Source: Qipengyuania polymorpha (lineage in GTDB: Bacteria > Pseudomonadota > Alphaproteobacteria > Sphingomonadales > Sphingomonadaceae). Taken from it: a DNA stretch of 64,000 nucleotides. Below are positions 27,141 to 36,873 of the stretch, in pieces; within the stretch, counting starts at the first letter, position 1; each line of letters begins with the position of its first letter. The position numbers were made by a program, and so were the translations under genes. Where the stretch lies: positions 434,001-498,000 of the forward strand of contig NZ_JAIGNK010000002.1 of NCBI RefSeq assembly GCF_019711435.1, read 5' to 3'. The notes below the pieces were generated by a model that was given only the letters and a program-made list of their open reading frames with translations, was not told the origin of the DNA and ran no database searches.

Positions 27141-28430
27141 TCAATCCATGAACGGATCGCGCATCAGGATGGTGTCGTCGCGCTCGGGGCTGGTGGAGAC
27201 CAGCGCGACGGGCGTTTCGATGAGTTCCTGGATGCGCTGGACGTATTTCACCGCATTGGCGGGCAGGTCGGCAAAGCTGCGCGCACCGGCGGTCGATTCC
27301 TTCCAGCCTTCCATTGTTTCGTAGATGGGCTCGACCGCGGCCTGGTCGGCGGCGTGGCTGGGGAAGTAGTCGTAGACATTGTTGCGCAGGCGATAACCTG
27401 TGCAGATTTTCACCTCGTCGAGGCCGTCGAGAACGTCGATCTTGGTCAGCGCGATGCCGGTGACGCCGCTGATGGCACAGCTCTGGCGCACGATGACCGC
27501 ATCGAACCAGCCGACACGGCGCTGGCGGCCGGTGACGGTGCCGAACTCATGCCCGCGTTCGCCGAGGCGCTGACCGATTTCGTCTTCCAGTTCGGTCGGG
27601 AACGGGCCGCTGCCGACGCGGGTCGTGTAGGCCTTGACGATACCCAGAACATAGCCGGTCGCACTGGGGCCGAGGCCGCTGCCCGAGGCCGCCGTGCCGC
27701 TCACCGTGTTCGAGCTGGTGACGAAGGGATAGGTCCCGTGGTCGATATCGAGCAGCACGCCCTGCGCGCCCTCGAACAGGATTTTCGCGCCCGCCTTGCG
27801 CACCTTCTTGAGGCGCTTCCACACCGGCTGCGCGAACTGGAGAACGAAGTCCGCAATTCCGCGCAAATCGTCGAGCAGGCGCTCGCGATCGACGGGCGGC
27901 TGGTCAAAACCGGCGCGCAGGGCATCGTGATGGGCGCAGAGACGGTCGAGCTGCGGCTCGAGACTGTCGAGATGGGCCAGGTCGCACACGCGGATCGCGC
28001 GGCGGCCGACCTTGTCTTCATAGGCAGGGCCGATGCCGCGACCCGTGGTGCCGATCTTGCCCGAACCCGCCGCGGTTTCGCGCAGGCCGTCGAGATCGCG
28101 GTGGATCGGCAGGATCAGCGGGCAATTGTCGGCAATCGCGAAATTGTCGGGATTGATCGTGACGCCCTGCCCTTCGAGCTTCTCGATCTCGCTCTTGAGG
28201 TGCCACGGGTCCAGCACCACGCCATTGCCGATGATGCTGAGCGTTCCGGTCACGATACCGCTCGGCAGCAGGCTGAGCTTGTAGGTGGTATCGCCGACAA
28301 CCAGCGTGTGGCCGGCATTGTGCCCGCCCTGGAAACGGACCACGGCATCGGCGCGGCTGGCGAGCCAGTCGACGATCTTGCCCTTGCCCTCATCGCCCCA
28401 CTGGGCGCCGATTACGGTTACATTGGCCAT
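27141..28430 (-). CDS. purA: adenylosuccinate synthetase
   Basis: The protein has 429 residues, full length. It catalyses the GTP-dependent first step from IMP to AMP. The N-terminal phosphate-binding loop GDEGKGK is at 12-18 and is followed by the GGHNAGHT motif near 35-42 with the catalytic His. The start has an AAAGAA-like ribosome-binding site. In relatives purA often follows hisZ; here an opposite-strand group of three genes sits between them. Confidence 0.98.
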   Translation of the reverse strand: MANVTVIGAQWGDEGKGKIVDWLASRADAVVRFQGGHNAGHTLVVGDTTYKLSLLPSGIVTGTLSIIGNGVVLDPWHLKSEIEKLEGQGVTINPDNFAIADNCPLILPIHRDLDGLRETAAGSGKIGTTGRGIGPAYEDKVGRRAIRVCDLAHLDSLEPQLDRLCAHHDALRAGFDQPPVDRERLLDDLRGIADFVLQFAQPVWKRLKKVRKAGAKILFEGAQGVLLDIDHGTYPFVTSSNTVSGTAASGSGLGPSATGYVLGIVKAYTTRVGSGPFPTELEDEIGQRLGERGHEFGTVTGRQRRVGWFDAVIVRQSCAISGVTGIALTKIDVLDGLDEVKICTGYRLRNNVYDYFPSHAADQAAVEPIYETMEGWKESTAGARSFADLPANAVKYVQRIQELIETPVALVSTSPERDDTILMRDPFMD

Positions 28431-28555
28431 CGGGAATTCTTTCAGCTGGAAGGAAGCTCAAACGCGCGCGGCACTAGGCGCATATGGGGCACGGGGCAAG
28501 GCACAAGGCGGAAACATCCCGCCTGTTCTTTCATTGGTGGGGCAAAGGAGACCTT

Positions 28556-29374
28556 ATGACCGACTATCCCACGCTGAACCTCAACGATGGCCGCCAGTTA
28601 CCCCAACTCGGCTTCGGCACATGGCAGATGGAAGAAGAGGACGCGCCCGAGGCCGTCGCGACCGCCATCGATGTGGGCTACTGGCTTGTCGACACCGCGG
28701 CCATCTATGGCAACGAAAAAGGCGTCGGGAAAGGCGTGGGCGAGTGGTCGGACATTTTCCTTCAGACCAAGGTGTGGAACGAGAGCCAAGGTTACGAGCG
28801 CGCCAAGAAAGCCGCTGACAAATGCCTTGAACGGCTGGGCCGCGAGCATGTCGACATGCTGCTGATCCACTGGCCCTGCCCGAAGAAGGACCTGTTCGTG
28901 GAGACGTGGAAGGCCTTCATCGAACTGCGCGACGAAGGGAAGGCCAAGTCCATCGGCGTCTCCAATTTCCGCGAGGAGGACCTGCGCCGCGTCATCGACG
29001 AGACGGGCGTGACGCCCGCACTCAACCAGATCGAACTTCACCCCAGCTTCCAGCAGCGCGAAATGCGCAAGGTGCACGAAGAACTGGGCATAGTGACGCA
29101 AAGCTGGTCGCCGCTCGGCCAGGGCAAGGGCATGTCGAACGAGGTGATCCAGGCGATTGCAGACGAGACCGGCCAGCCGGAAAGCGCGGTCATCCTTCGC
29201 TGGCATATCCAGCATGGCCTCTGTCCCATCCCCAAGGCTTCGAGCCGCGACCATATCGAAGCGAATTTCAAGGCGCTGTCGTTCGAGTTGTCGGACGCAC
29301 AGATGGAGCGCATCGATGCTCTCGACGACCCCGATGGCCGGATGGGTCCGCATCCCAGCGAACTCAACGAATAG
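28556..29374 (+). CDS. aldo/keto reductase
   Basis: The protein has 272 residues, a TIM-barrel NADPH-dependent oxidoreductase of the 2,5-diketogluconate reductase-like group. The catalytic tetrad is complete: Asp46, Tyr51, Lys72 and His105. The NADPH-binding segment [13 protein letters not shown] lies near residue 225. The ATG at 28556 has an AAAGGAG ribosome-binding site. The physiological substrate cannot be told. It heads a plus-strand group with trhO and a GST. Confidence 0.93.
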   Translation: MTDYPTLNLNDGRQLPQLGFGTWQMEEEDAPEAVATAIDVGYWLVDTAAIYGNEKGVGKGVGEWSDIFLQTKVWNESQGYERAKKAADKCLERLGREHVDMLLIHWPCPKKDLFVETWKAFIELRDEGKAKSIGVSNFREEDLRRVIDETGVTPALNQIELHPSFQQREMRKVHEELGIVTQSWSPLGQGKGMSNEVIQAIADETGQPESAVILRWHIQHGLCPIPKASSRDHIEANFKALSFELSDAQMERIDALDDPDGRMGPHPSELNE

Positions 29375-29414
29375 GGGTGAAAGCGGCGCGCCGTGCTGCT
29401 ATCTGCGCGCCGAC

Positions 29415-30356
29415 ATGTCCAATCTGCCTATCCGCATTGCAGCGCTCTACCATTTCACGCGCTTCGACGACCCTGCATCGCTTAAGCCGGGCCTGCTGGC
29501 CTGCGCGGAGGACAATGGCGTGCGCGGTACGCTCCTGCTGGCAAGCGAAGGCATTAACGGGACCATCGCCGGGAGCGACGAGGGCATCGAAGCGGTGCTC
29601 GATTACATCCGCGCCCTGCCCGGTTGCGCGGACCTCGACTGGAAGGAATCGCGCGCGGAGGAGATGCCCTTCCACCGCACCAAGGTTCGCCTGAAGCGAG
29701 AAATCGTGACCATGGGCCAGCCCGACCTCGACCCGGTCGAGGGCGTGGGGACCTATATCGATGCGCAGGACTGGAACGCGCTGATTTCGGACCCCGACAC
29801 CATCCTCATCGATACGCGCAACGACTACGAGGTCGCCATCGGCACATTCGAGGGCGCCATCGACCCGGAAACGAAGAGCTTCCGCGAATTTCCCGAGTGG
29901 TTCCGCGCGCGCCGCGCCGAGTTCGAGGCCGAGGGGCGCACACCCAAAATCGCCATGTTCTGCACCGGCGGCATCCGCAGCGAAAAATCGACTGCCTTCG
30001 TGAAGTCCGAAGGGCTGGACGAGGTCTATCACCTCAAGGGCGGCATATTGAAATATCTCGAGGATGTGCCGGAGGCGGACAGCCGCTGGCAGGGCGAATG
30101 CTTTGTCTTCGACGAGCGGGTCAGCGTGAAGCACGGCCTCGATGTCGGCACGCACAGCCTGTGCCGCGCCTGCCGCCGCCCGCTGTCCGAGGCGGACCTT
30201 GCGCATGAGCACTATGAGGAAGGCGTCTCCTGCCACCAGTGCCATGACGAGCGCAGCGAGGAACAGCGCGCCCGCTATCGTGAACGTCACCGGCAGGCAA
30301 AACTCGCCGAGGCGCGCGGGGACGAACATATCGGTCGCAGGGAAGAGGATGGCTGA
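29415..30356 (+). CDS. trhO: tRNA uridine(34) hydroxylase (rhodanese-related)
   Basis: The protein has 313 residues. TrhO (YceA) hydroxylates U34 in certain tRNAs using O2. It shows the N-terminal acylphosphatase-like domain ([11 protein letters not shown] near 43), the rhodanese domain with active-site Cys183 ([10 protein letters not shown]), and a C-terminal Cys-rich region (CRACRRP, then CHQCH) common in this family. The ATG at 29415 is chosen because the upstream frame overlaps the aldo/keto reductase gene and does not look coding. Confidence 0.93.
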   Translation: MSNLPIRIAALYHFTRFDDPASLKPGLLACAEDNGVRGTLLLASEGINGTIAGSDEGIEAVLDYIRALPGCADLDWKESRAEEMPFHRTKVRLKREIVTMGQPDLDPVEGVGTYIDAQDWNALISDPDTILIDTRNDYEVAIGTFEGAIDPETKSFREFPEWFRARRAEFEAEGRTPKIAMFCTGGIRSEKSTAFVKSEGLDEVYHLKGGILKYLEDVPEADSRWQGECFVFDERVSVKHGLDVGTHSLCRACRRPLSEADLAHEHYEEGVSCHQCHDERSEEQRARYRERHRQAKLAEARGDEHIGRREEDG

Positions 30357-30954
30357 GACAATCCTCTACAGCTTCCGCCGCTGTCCCTATGCAATGCGGG
30401 CACGGATGGCGCTCAGCGTGAGCGGCGCCGATTATGAGCACCGCGAAGTCGTGCTCCGCGACAAGCCTCCCGAGATGCTTGAAGCCTCGCCCAAGGGCAC
30501 CGTGCCGGTGCTGGTGACCGAGGATGCAGGCATACTCGAAGAAAGCCTCGACATCATGCGCTGGGCGCTGGCGCAGGGCGATCCCGAGGGCTGGCTGGAA
30601 CGGCAGGACGAGGAACTGCTGGCGGCCAATGACGGGCCGTTCAAGCATCATCTAGACCGCTACAAATATTCGACGCGCTACGACGATGTCGACCCGGAGG
30701 AACACGGAGCAAAAGCTGCCGAGCATTTGCGGGTGCTGGACGAACGCCTCGCGACCTCACCTTACCTTTGCGGCGAAAAGCGCGGCTTTGCCGATATCGC
30801 CATCTTTCCCTTCGTCCGCCAGTTCGTGAATGCGGACAAGGAGTGGTTTGCCGCGCAGGGACTCAAGCACGTCGATAAGTGGCTGGCCGGCCTCACCGGC
30901 TCGGAATTGTTCACCGGCATAATGGCCAAGCACGACCAGTGGAAAGCCGCCTAG
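30349..30954 (+). CDS. glutathione S-transferase family protein
   Basis: The protein has 201 residues. An N-terminal thioredoxin fold with a CPYAMRAR active-site motif at residues 12-19 and a SPKGTVPVL cis-Pro loop is followed by the helical GST domain. The glutaredoxin-like CPYA start suggests an omega-like or GSH-dependent reductase type. Its ATG overlaps the trhO stop by 8 bases, so the two are co-translated. Its TAG stop shares CTAG with the hisZ stop on the other strand. Confidence 0.88.
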   Translation: MAETILYSFRRCPYAMRARMALSVSGADYEHREVVLRDKPPEMLEASPKGTVPVLVTEDAGILEESLDIMRWALAQGDPEGWLERQDEELLAANDGPFKHHLDRYKYSTRYDDVDPEEHGAKAAEHLRVLDERLATSPYLCGEKRGFADIAIFPFVRQFVNADKEWFAAQGLKHVDKWLAGLTGSELFTGIMAKHDQWKAA

Positions 30955-32063
30955 AGCGGTTTCGGCTCGCCACCCTCAAAAACGTGCGTGCAGCCAAGAG
31001 CTTTCGCATCATCGCTTTCCGCGTTTGCGGCAACGGTCCGCCAGCCCTCGCCGCGCAGGCGCGCCGCCAGCTCGCGGTCGTGTCCTTCGGGAAGGAAGAC
31101 GGTCCTACGCTGCTCGCCATTGTCCGTGCCGAGGACTTCGAGGAGCGGCTCCATGTAGAGCGAAAAGCCCGTCGCGGCCTCGTCGCTGCCCTTGATGGCG
31201 TAGGTCCCGCCGCGCCCGAGAGCACCGCGTGCACCGCTGGCGTGGACGGTGAAGCCGAACCAGCTCTGGTATTCGAAGCCATGGCGCTCGGACGGGTCAA
31301 GCGTCAGGCGAACGCGGTCGCCCAGAGTGCCAGCCACCTCGCGCAAGGCCGCGATACGGCTCGCGAGAACGCCGCCGGCATCGAGCGCGGCCAGTTTCTC
31401 GATAGCCTCGTCGAATGGGCCGGTCGCATAGAGCAGCGGCAGGTACGCATCGCCGCCCGCTGCCTTGAGAGCGCCTGCATCCTTCATGTCGAGTTCGCGG
31501 CGCACAGCCTCACGCTTGTCGTCGGCGAGCGGCAGCGCATCCTCGGCCAGCGTGTCGACGAGGTCGGGCAGCGTCAGATCGACCGAGAGGCCGGTCACGC
31601 CGGCGGCTTCGAGCGCATCGAGCGCGACAGTCACCGCCTCGATGGCTGCGGCCACATTATCGCTGCCGATAAGTTCGGCGCCCATCTGCAACCGCTGGCG
31701 CGCCGGGTCGAGCTGGTCCGCCTTGAGCAGCGCCACATCGCCCGCATAGCAGAGGCGCAAAGGACGCGGTGCATCGGCGAGGCCGGTTGCGGCAATGCGC
31801 CCGACCTGCACCGTCATATCGGCGCGCAAGGCCAGCGTGCGCAGGCTTTCGGGGTCGGTGAAGCGCACCATCCGGCGCGTCGCCACGCCTTCCATACGGC
31901 CCGCCAGCGACTGCTCGAACTCGATGAGTGGCGGACGCACACGGTCGTAGCCATGGCTGTCCATTGCCTTCAACACGTCGCGCATGGCGCGGGTGATGGT
32001 GGCGGCACGCGCGGGCAGCGCGTCTTCGAGGCCGATGGGCAGGAGATCGTCTGGCTTGGTCAT
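30951..32063 (-). CDS. hisZ: ATP phosphoribosyltransferase regulatory subunit HisZ
   Basis: The protein has 370 residues, related to histidyl-tRNA synthetase but without its anticodon domain. HisRS-like motifs are degenerate (RPPLIEFEQSL near the N-terminus, RGALGRGGTY near 280). HisZ partners the short form of HisG in the first step of histidine synthesis, so a short hisG is expected elsewhere. It lies 28 bases after serA and is probably co-transcribed with serC-serA. Confidence 0.92.
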   Translation of the reverse strand: MTKPDDLLPIGLEDALPARAATITRAMRDVLKAMDSHGYDRVRPPLIEFEQSLAGRMEGVATRRMVRFTDPESLRTLALRADMTVQVGRIAATGLADAPRPLRLCYAGDVALLKADQLDPARQRLQMGAELIGSDNVAAAIEAVTVALDALEAAGVTGLSVDLTLPDLVDTLAEDALPLADDKREAVRRELDMKDAGALKAAGGDAYLPLLYATGPFDEAIEKLAALDAGGVLASRIAALREVAGTLGDRVRLTLDPSERHGFEYQSWFGFTVHASGARGALGRGGTYAIKGSDEAATGFSLYMEPLLEVLGTDNGEQRRTVFLPEGHDRELAARLRGEGWRTVAANAESDDAKALGCTHVFEGGEPKPL

Positions 32064-32091
32064 AGCGGCGCGTCCCCTGCCCTATCGCGAT

Positions 32092-33675
32092 TTAGAATGC
32101 CAGAGGCATTACCGTCTTCACGCCTTCCAGCGCGCAGGCCTTCTTGACGACATCGTCCGGGATGGGCTGGTCGACGCTCAGCAGTAGCACCGCTTCCCCG
32201 CCTGCATTGCGGCGGCCAAGGTTGAAGGTACCGATGTTGATACCGTTCTCGCCGAGAAGCGAACCGATGCGGCCGATGAAACCCGGCGCATCTTCGTTGA
32301 CGATGTAAAGCATGTGGCCTTCGAGTTCGGCCTCAATGCGCACGCCGAACATTTCGACAAGGCGCGGGGCATCGGCGCCGAAGAGCGTACCGGCCACCGA
32401 GCGATCGCCCTGCTCCGTACCCACGGTCACGCGGATAAGCGTGTTGTAAGCGCCTTCCTTTTCATGGCGGATAGAGCGGATATCGAGACCGCGCTCCTTG
32501 GCGAGGTAAGGCGCGTTGACCATGTTCACCGTGTCCGAATACTGGCGCATCAGGCCCGCAAGCACCGCACCCTCGATGGGCTTGCCCGAGAGTTCAGCCG
32601 CCGCGCCTTCGCGCTCGATCGAAATCTTGGTGAGATTGCCATGCGCAAGTTGGCCGACGAGGCTGCCGAGGTTTTCGGCAAGGCCCATGTAGGGCCGCAG
32701 CTTGGGCGCCTCCTCGGCGCTCAGCGAGGGCATGTTGAGCGCATTGGTGACGCCGCCATTTACCAGATAGTCGGCAAGCTGCTCGGCCACCTGCAGCGCG
32801 ACATTGACCTGCGCCTCGGTGGTGCTGGCGCCGAGGTGCGGGGTGCAGATAAAATTGGGCTTGCCGAAGAGCGGCGAGTCCTTTGCCGGCTCGGTCTGGA
32901 ACACGTCCAGCGCCGCACCTGCAACCTGTCCGCTGTCGAGCGCTTCGGCGAGGGCCGCCTCGTCGATAAGACCGCCGCGCGCGCAGTTTACGATGCGCAC
33001 ACCCTTCTTGGTCTTGGCGAGGTTTTCCGCCGAGAGGATATTGCGCGTCTCGTCGGTCAGCGGCGTGTGGAGCGTGATGAAGTCGGCACGGCCCAGCAGC
33101 GTGTCGAGGTCGACCTTCTCCACGCCGATTTCCAGCGCGCGTTCCTCGGTCAGGAAGGGGTCGAAGGCGATGACCTTCATCTTCAGGCCCTGCGCACGGC
33201 TGGCGACGATCGAGCCGATATTGCCCGCGCCGATCAGGCCTAGCGTCTTGCCGGTCACCTCGACGCCCATGAAATCGTTCTTCGGCCATTCGCCCGCCTG
33301 CGTGCGACGGTCGGCCTGCGGGATCTGGCGGGCAAGCGCCATGATCATCGCGATGGCGTGTTCGGCCGTCGTGATCGAGTTACCGAAGGGGGTGTTCATC
33401 ACCACCACGCCCTTGCCGCTGGCATAGGGGATATCGACGTTGTCGACACCGATACCGGCGCGGCCGATGACCTTGAGGTTGGTCGCCGCATCGAGGATTT
33501 CGGGCGTCACCTTGGTCGACGAACGGATGGCGAGGCCATCGTATTCGCCGATGCGGGCCTTGAGTTCTTCGGGTGTTTCGCCGGTGATGACATCGACGTC
33601 GCAGCCGCGCTCTTCGAAAATCTTCGCGGCGTTCGGGTCCATCTTGTCGCTGATGAGGACTTTGGGTTTGCTCAT
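32092..33675 (-). CDS. serA: D-3-phosphoglycerate dehydrogenase
   Basis: The protein has 527 residues, the long type with an extra intervening domain and a C-terminal ACT domain. The NAD-binding motif GAGNIGS is at 149-155; RGGLID and the catalytic His region (CTPHLGAST) follow. The ACT domain at the end (EGHMLYIVNEDAPGFIGRIG) is the likely serine sensor. It starts the phosphorylated serine pathway. The ATG at 33675 gives the standard MSKPKVLISD start. serC is upstream on the same strand. Confidence 0.97.
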   Translation of the reverse strand: MSKPKVLISDKMDPNAAKIFEERGCDVDVITGETPEELKARIGEYDGLAIRSSTKVTPEILDAATNLKVIGRAGIGVDNVDIPYASGKGVVVMNTPFGNSITTAEHAIAMIMALARQIPQADRRTQAGEWPKNDFMGVEVTGKTLGLIGAGNIGSIVASRAQGLKMKVIAFDPFLTEERALEIGVEKVDLDTLLGRADFITLHTPLTDETRNILSAENLAKTKKGVRIVNCARGGLIDEAALAEALDSGQVAGAALDVFQTEPAKDSPLFGKPNFICTPHLGASTTEAQVNVALQVAEQLADYLVNGGVTNALNMPSLSAEEAPKLRPYMGLAENLGSLVGQLAHGNLTKISIEREGAAAELSGKPIEGAVLAGLMRQYSDTVNMVNAPYLAKERGLDIRSIRHEKEGAYNTLIRVTVGTEQGDRSVAGTLFGADAPRLVEMFGVRIEAELEGHMLYIVNEDAPGFIGRIGSLLGENGINIGTFNLGRRNAGGEAVLLLSVDQPIPDDVVKKACALEGVKTVMPLAF

Positions 33676-33731
33676 GACGGAATATTCCTGTCGTTTTCCC
33701 GGCAGGTCGCCGGGCAATAATAGGGGAAAGC

Positions 33732-33754
33732 GGCGGCCCTAAACGCGGGCCGCC
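33732..33754 (-). other. hairpin between serC and serA
   Basis: A perfect 8-base stem (33732-33739 with 33747-33754, GGCGGCCC/GGGCCGCC) with a 7-base loop lies 7 bases after the serC stop. Only a weak T tract follows, so it may be an mRNA-stabilising or partial termination element. Confidence 0.4.
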
Positions 33755-33761
33755 AGCCGAA

Positions 33762-34916
33762 TCAGCCGTTTTTGACCTGCTCGTAGGCCCACTCGATCCA
33801 CGGCAGGAGACGCTTCAAGTCTTCCTGCTCGACCGTGCCGCCGCACCAGATGCGCAGGGACGGCGGGGCGTCGCGATAGCCGTTGAAGTCGTAACCGACG
33901 TCGCGCTCTTCGAGCAGCTTGACGATCTTCTTCGGGACGCCTGCCTTGTCCTCGTCGGAAAGGCTCTCGTACCAGTCGCCCTGGAAGACGAAGCATACGC
34001 CGGTGTTGGTCTGCTTGGCAGGGTCGGAGACCATGTTGCGCAGCCACGGGGTCGCTTCGATCCAGTCCTTGACGATCTTGGCATTGGCATCCGCGCGTTC
34101 GAACATCGCCTTGCGGCCACCCATCGCCTGCGCCCATTCGAGCGCTTCGATATAGTCTTCGGTGGCAAGCATCGAGGGCGTGTTGATGGTCGCACCTTCG
34201 AAAATGCCGGTGTTGATCTTGCCGCCCTTCTTGAGGCGGAAGAGCTTGGGCAGCGGCCATTCGGGGTCGTATTCCTCGATGCGCTGCACGGCCTTGGGGC
34301 TCAGCACCAGCATGCCGTGCTGGGCTTCGCTGCCCATCACCTTCTGCCAGCTATAGGTCGTGGCATCGAGCTTGGCCCAGTCCATCTCCATCGCGAAGAC
34401 GGCGCTGGTGGCGTCGTTGATGGTCACACCCTCGCGGCCCGGCGCGAGCCAGTCGGTGTTCGGGATTTTCGCGCCGGAGGTCGTGCCGTTCCAGGTGAAG
34501 ACGACGTCGTTGTCCTGCGGGATCGACGCAAGGTCGGGAATCTCGCCGTAATCGGCGTCGAGCGTGGTCAGCTTCGGCAGCTTGAGCTGCTTCACCGCGT
34601 CCTGGATCCAGACGTTGCCGAAGCTTTCCCAAGCCGCGACGGTGGCCGGGCGGTCGGGGCGCAGCATCGTCCACATCGCGCATTCGAGCGCGCCCGTGTC
34701 CGAGGCCGGCATGATGCCGACGAGGTAATCCTCCGGCACGCCGAGCATCTCCTTCGACAGGTCGATGGCATATTTCAGCCGCGACTTGCCAAGGGCGCTG
34801 CGGTGCGAGCGACCGAGCGATTCGGTTTTGAGGTTGGAAGCGGACCAGCCCTTGTGTTTGGCGGTCGGCCCCGACGAGAAAAAGGGGCGCTCTGGCTTGA
34901 GCGTCGGTTCAGTCAT
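33762..34916 (-). CDS. serC: phosphoserine aminotransferase
   Basis: The protein has 384 residues, the second enzyme of serine synthesis (PLP-dependent, also used in pyridoxine synthesis). The PLP lysine is Lys192 (YSWQKVMGSEAQHG). The sequence matches the alphaproteobacterial serC type (FSSGPTAK start). The ATG at 34916 has an AAGGAG ribosome-binding site buried in a hairpin of the leader. serA and hisZ follow. Confidence 0.96.
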   Translation of the reverse strand: MTEPTLKPERPFFSSGPTAKHKGWSASNLKTESLGRSHRSALGKSRLKYAIDLSKEMLGVPEDYLVGIMPASDTGALECAMWTMLRPDRPATVAAWESFGNVWIQDAVKQLKLPKLTTLDADYGEIPDLASIPQDNDVVFTWNGTTSGAKIPNTDWLAPGREGVTINDATSAVFAMEMDWAKLDATTYSWQKVMGSEAQHGMLVLSPKAVQRIEEYDPEWPLPKLFRLKKGGKINTGIFEGATINTPSMLATEDYIEALEWAQAMGGRKAMFERADANAKIVKDWIEATPWLRNMVSDPAKQTNTGVCFVFQGDWYESLSDEDKAGVPKKIVKLLEERDVGYDFNGYRDAPPSLRIWCGGTVEQEDLKRLLPWIEWAYEQVKNG

Positions 34917-34960
34917 GTATTCTCTCCTTGCAGAGAGCTCGCGCGGCGTTGGGACCGCGT
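34917..34960 (-). promoter_or_regulatory. serC leader: two tandem hairpins, the second holding the ribosome-binding site
   Basis: On the minus strand hairpin 1 (CGCGGT-CCCAAC-GCCGCG, 34959-34942) is followed by hairpin 2 (CTCTC-TGCAAG-GAGAG, 34937-34922). The serC Shine-Dalgarno AAGGAG (34929-34924) lies in the loop and 3' arm of hairpin 2. Position and layout fit the alphaproteobacterial 'serC' RNA motif described upstream of serC-serA; I could not run a covariance search. Confidence 0.55.
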
Positions 34961-35173
34961 GGCCCGCCGGCGGCAATAAAGTTGCTTGTCAGGGAGTCAA
35001 TGCGAAATAGGTATGCGTCCGCGAAGCTCCGGCTCGCCCAACCAAGCCGCGAGCAGCCCCAGTCGTTCCATCGCGTGCCCGGCTGTTCGGCGAGCCGGTC
35101 ACGAAGGCCGGTGCCCCGTGCAATTCCGCAACCCTCTCGCCAAAGCCTCGCGCTTTTCCTATGGCCGCGACCA

Positions 35174-36346
35174 ATGGACGTAAAAGACCTTCGCATTGCG
35201 CTGTTCAGCGGCAACTACAATTACACCCGCGACGGGGCGAACCAGGCGCTGAACCGGCTGGCCGAATACCTGTTGCGGCAAGGCGCCTCGCTGCGCGTCT
35301 ACGCGCCCACGGTGGCGGAGCCGGATTTCGAGCCGACCGGAGACCTGGTCGATGTTCCCAATGTCCGCATGCCGGTCAAGGGACGCGGGGAATACCGCCT
35401 GCCGCTCGGCCTCAATGCCGAGGCACGCCGCGACCTCGAGGCTTTCAAGCCCAACATGGTCCATGTCTCCTCCCCCGATCCGACAGGGCATGCGGCGCTC
35501 AAGTGGGCACGCCAGAATGACGTGCCCGTGCTGGCGAGCGTCCACACTCGCTTCGAAACATACCCGCGCTATTACGGGCTCGGTTTCCTCGAGCCGGTAG
35601 TGGAAGGCATCCTGCGCCGTTTCTACAACCGCTGCGACGCACTGGTCGCGCCTTCGCAAAGTCAGATCGACGAATTGCAGGCGCAGGGCATGCACGAGGA
35701 CATCACCATCTGGTCGCGCGGCGTCGACCGCGAGGTCTTCGACCCGTCCAAGCGCGACCTGGCGTGGCGACGCGAGAATGGTCTTGCCGATGACGATGTC
35801 GCGATTGTCTTCTTGGGGCGTCTCGTGATGGAGAAGGGGCTCGACGTCTTTTCCGACACGATCGTCGAACTGCGCAAGCGGCAGGTGCCGCACAAGGTAC
35901 TCGTCATCGGCGACGGCCCGGCGCGCGACTGGTTCGAAAAAGCGCTTCCGGGCGGCACTTTCGTCGGCTTCCAGACCGGCAAGGACCTCGGCCGCGCGCT
36001 GGCGAGCGGCGACATCTTTTTCAATCCGTCGATCACCGAGACTTTCGGCAATGTAACGCTGGAAGCGATGGCCTGCGGGCTGCCCGTGGTGGCGGCAGGC
36101 GCGACCGGCGCCGCCAGCTTGGTCCACGACGGCGAGACCGGCCAGCTCGTCCCGCCGAGCAAGACCGACGCCTTCTCGAAAGGCTGCGCCGAAGCGCTCG
36201 CGCCCTATTGCACCGACGACGCACTGCGCCTTGCGCACGGAGCGGCAGGCGAAATAGCCGCCCGCGCCTATAGCTGGGACGCCATCAACCAGGCGGTGGT
36301 CGACACCTATTTGCGGCTGCACGACCAGCGCGCAGCCGCCGGCTAG
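35174..36346 (+). CDS. glycosyltransferase, GT4 family
   Basis: The protein has 390 residues and the GT-B fold. The N-terminal acceptor domain begins IALFSGNYNYTRDGANQALNR. The donor domain carries VIGDGP and the E-x7-E motif ETFGNVTLE near residue 288. It resembles MgtA/Sqd2-like enzymes that glycosylate diacylglycerols or phosphatidylinositol. A membrane glycolipid role is possible but inferred. The ATG at 35174 has no clear ribosome-binding site; the frame is open further upstream without better evidence. Confidence 0.87.
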   Translation: MDVKDLRIALFSGNYNYTRDGANQALNRLAEYLLRQGASLRVYAPTVAEPDFEPTGDLVDVPNVRMPVKGRGEYRLPLGLNAEARRDLEAFKPNMVHVSSPDPTGHAALKWARQNDVPVLASVHTRFETYPRYYGLGFLEPVVEGILRRFYNRCDALVAPSQSQIDELQAQGMHEDITIWSRGVDREVFDPSKRDLAWRRENGLADDDVAIVFLGRLVMEKGLDVFSDTIVELRKRQVPHKVLVIGDGPARDWFEKALPGGTFVGFQTGKDLGRALASGDIFFNPSITETFGNVTLEAMACGLPVVAAGATGAASLVHDGETGQLVPPSKTDAFSKGCAEALAPYCTDDALRLAHGAAGEIAARAYSWDAINQAVVDTYLRLHDQRAAAG

Positions 36347-36347
36347 A

Positions 36348-36800
36348 TCAGCGAAGGACGCCCTTTGCGGTCATCCGCCGGGCATACCAGGCGAGCAGGC
36401 CGGTCACGACCCAGATTACCGCAGTGAACGCCCACATCATGGGTGAGCTGAGTTCGGCTGGCAGGTCGGCGACAAGCGTATACAGTGTCGTCCCCGCAAG
36501 CCCCAGCAGCGCGACCAAGAAAGCATGGTAGGAAAACCGGCTGCGCAATAAGAGCAGCACCGAGCCGGCAAACGCGCCCCATACCCCAAGCGCCCAGAAG
36601 GCATCGGCCCATGCCGGGAAGCTGGTGTAATAGCCGAGCATCGTATCGTAGGGCACGCCCGCATTGTCGGCTGCCGTGCGCAAATAGTCCTCGTTGCGCG
36701 TCTGCGTCATGGTGTAATCATAGGCACCGCCCGCATTCCATAGCGTGGCGACGATGCCGATGACCCAGAGGTGCCACGGCGTCTTGGTTGCAGTTTCCAT
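36348..36800 (-). CDS. small four-helix membrane protein of unknown function
   Basis: The protein has 150 residues with four predicted membrane segments (about 10-27, 66-86, 93-114 and 122-140) and a periplasmic or cytosolic loop between the first two. No family recognised. The ATG at 36800 follows GGGGAG. It lies downstream of the padR gene on the same strand (73 bases), so it may be a target of that regulator. Confidence 0.75.
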   Translation of the reverse strand: METATKTPWHLWVIGIVATLWNAGGAYDYTMTQTRNEDYLRTAADNAGVPYDTMLGYYTSFPAWADAFWALGVWGAFAGSVLLLLRSRFSYHAFLVALLGLAGTTLYTLVADLPAELSSPMMWAFTAVIWVVTGLLAWYARRMTAKGVLR

Positions 36801-36873
36801 GTCCACTCTCCCCTTCTGCGCCCCTCGCTGCACAGACTAGCGGCGCGGCGGGGGGACGCAAGTGGGAGGCGGT

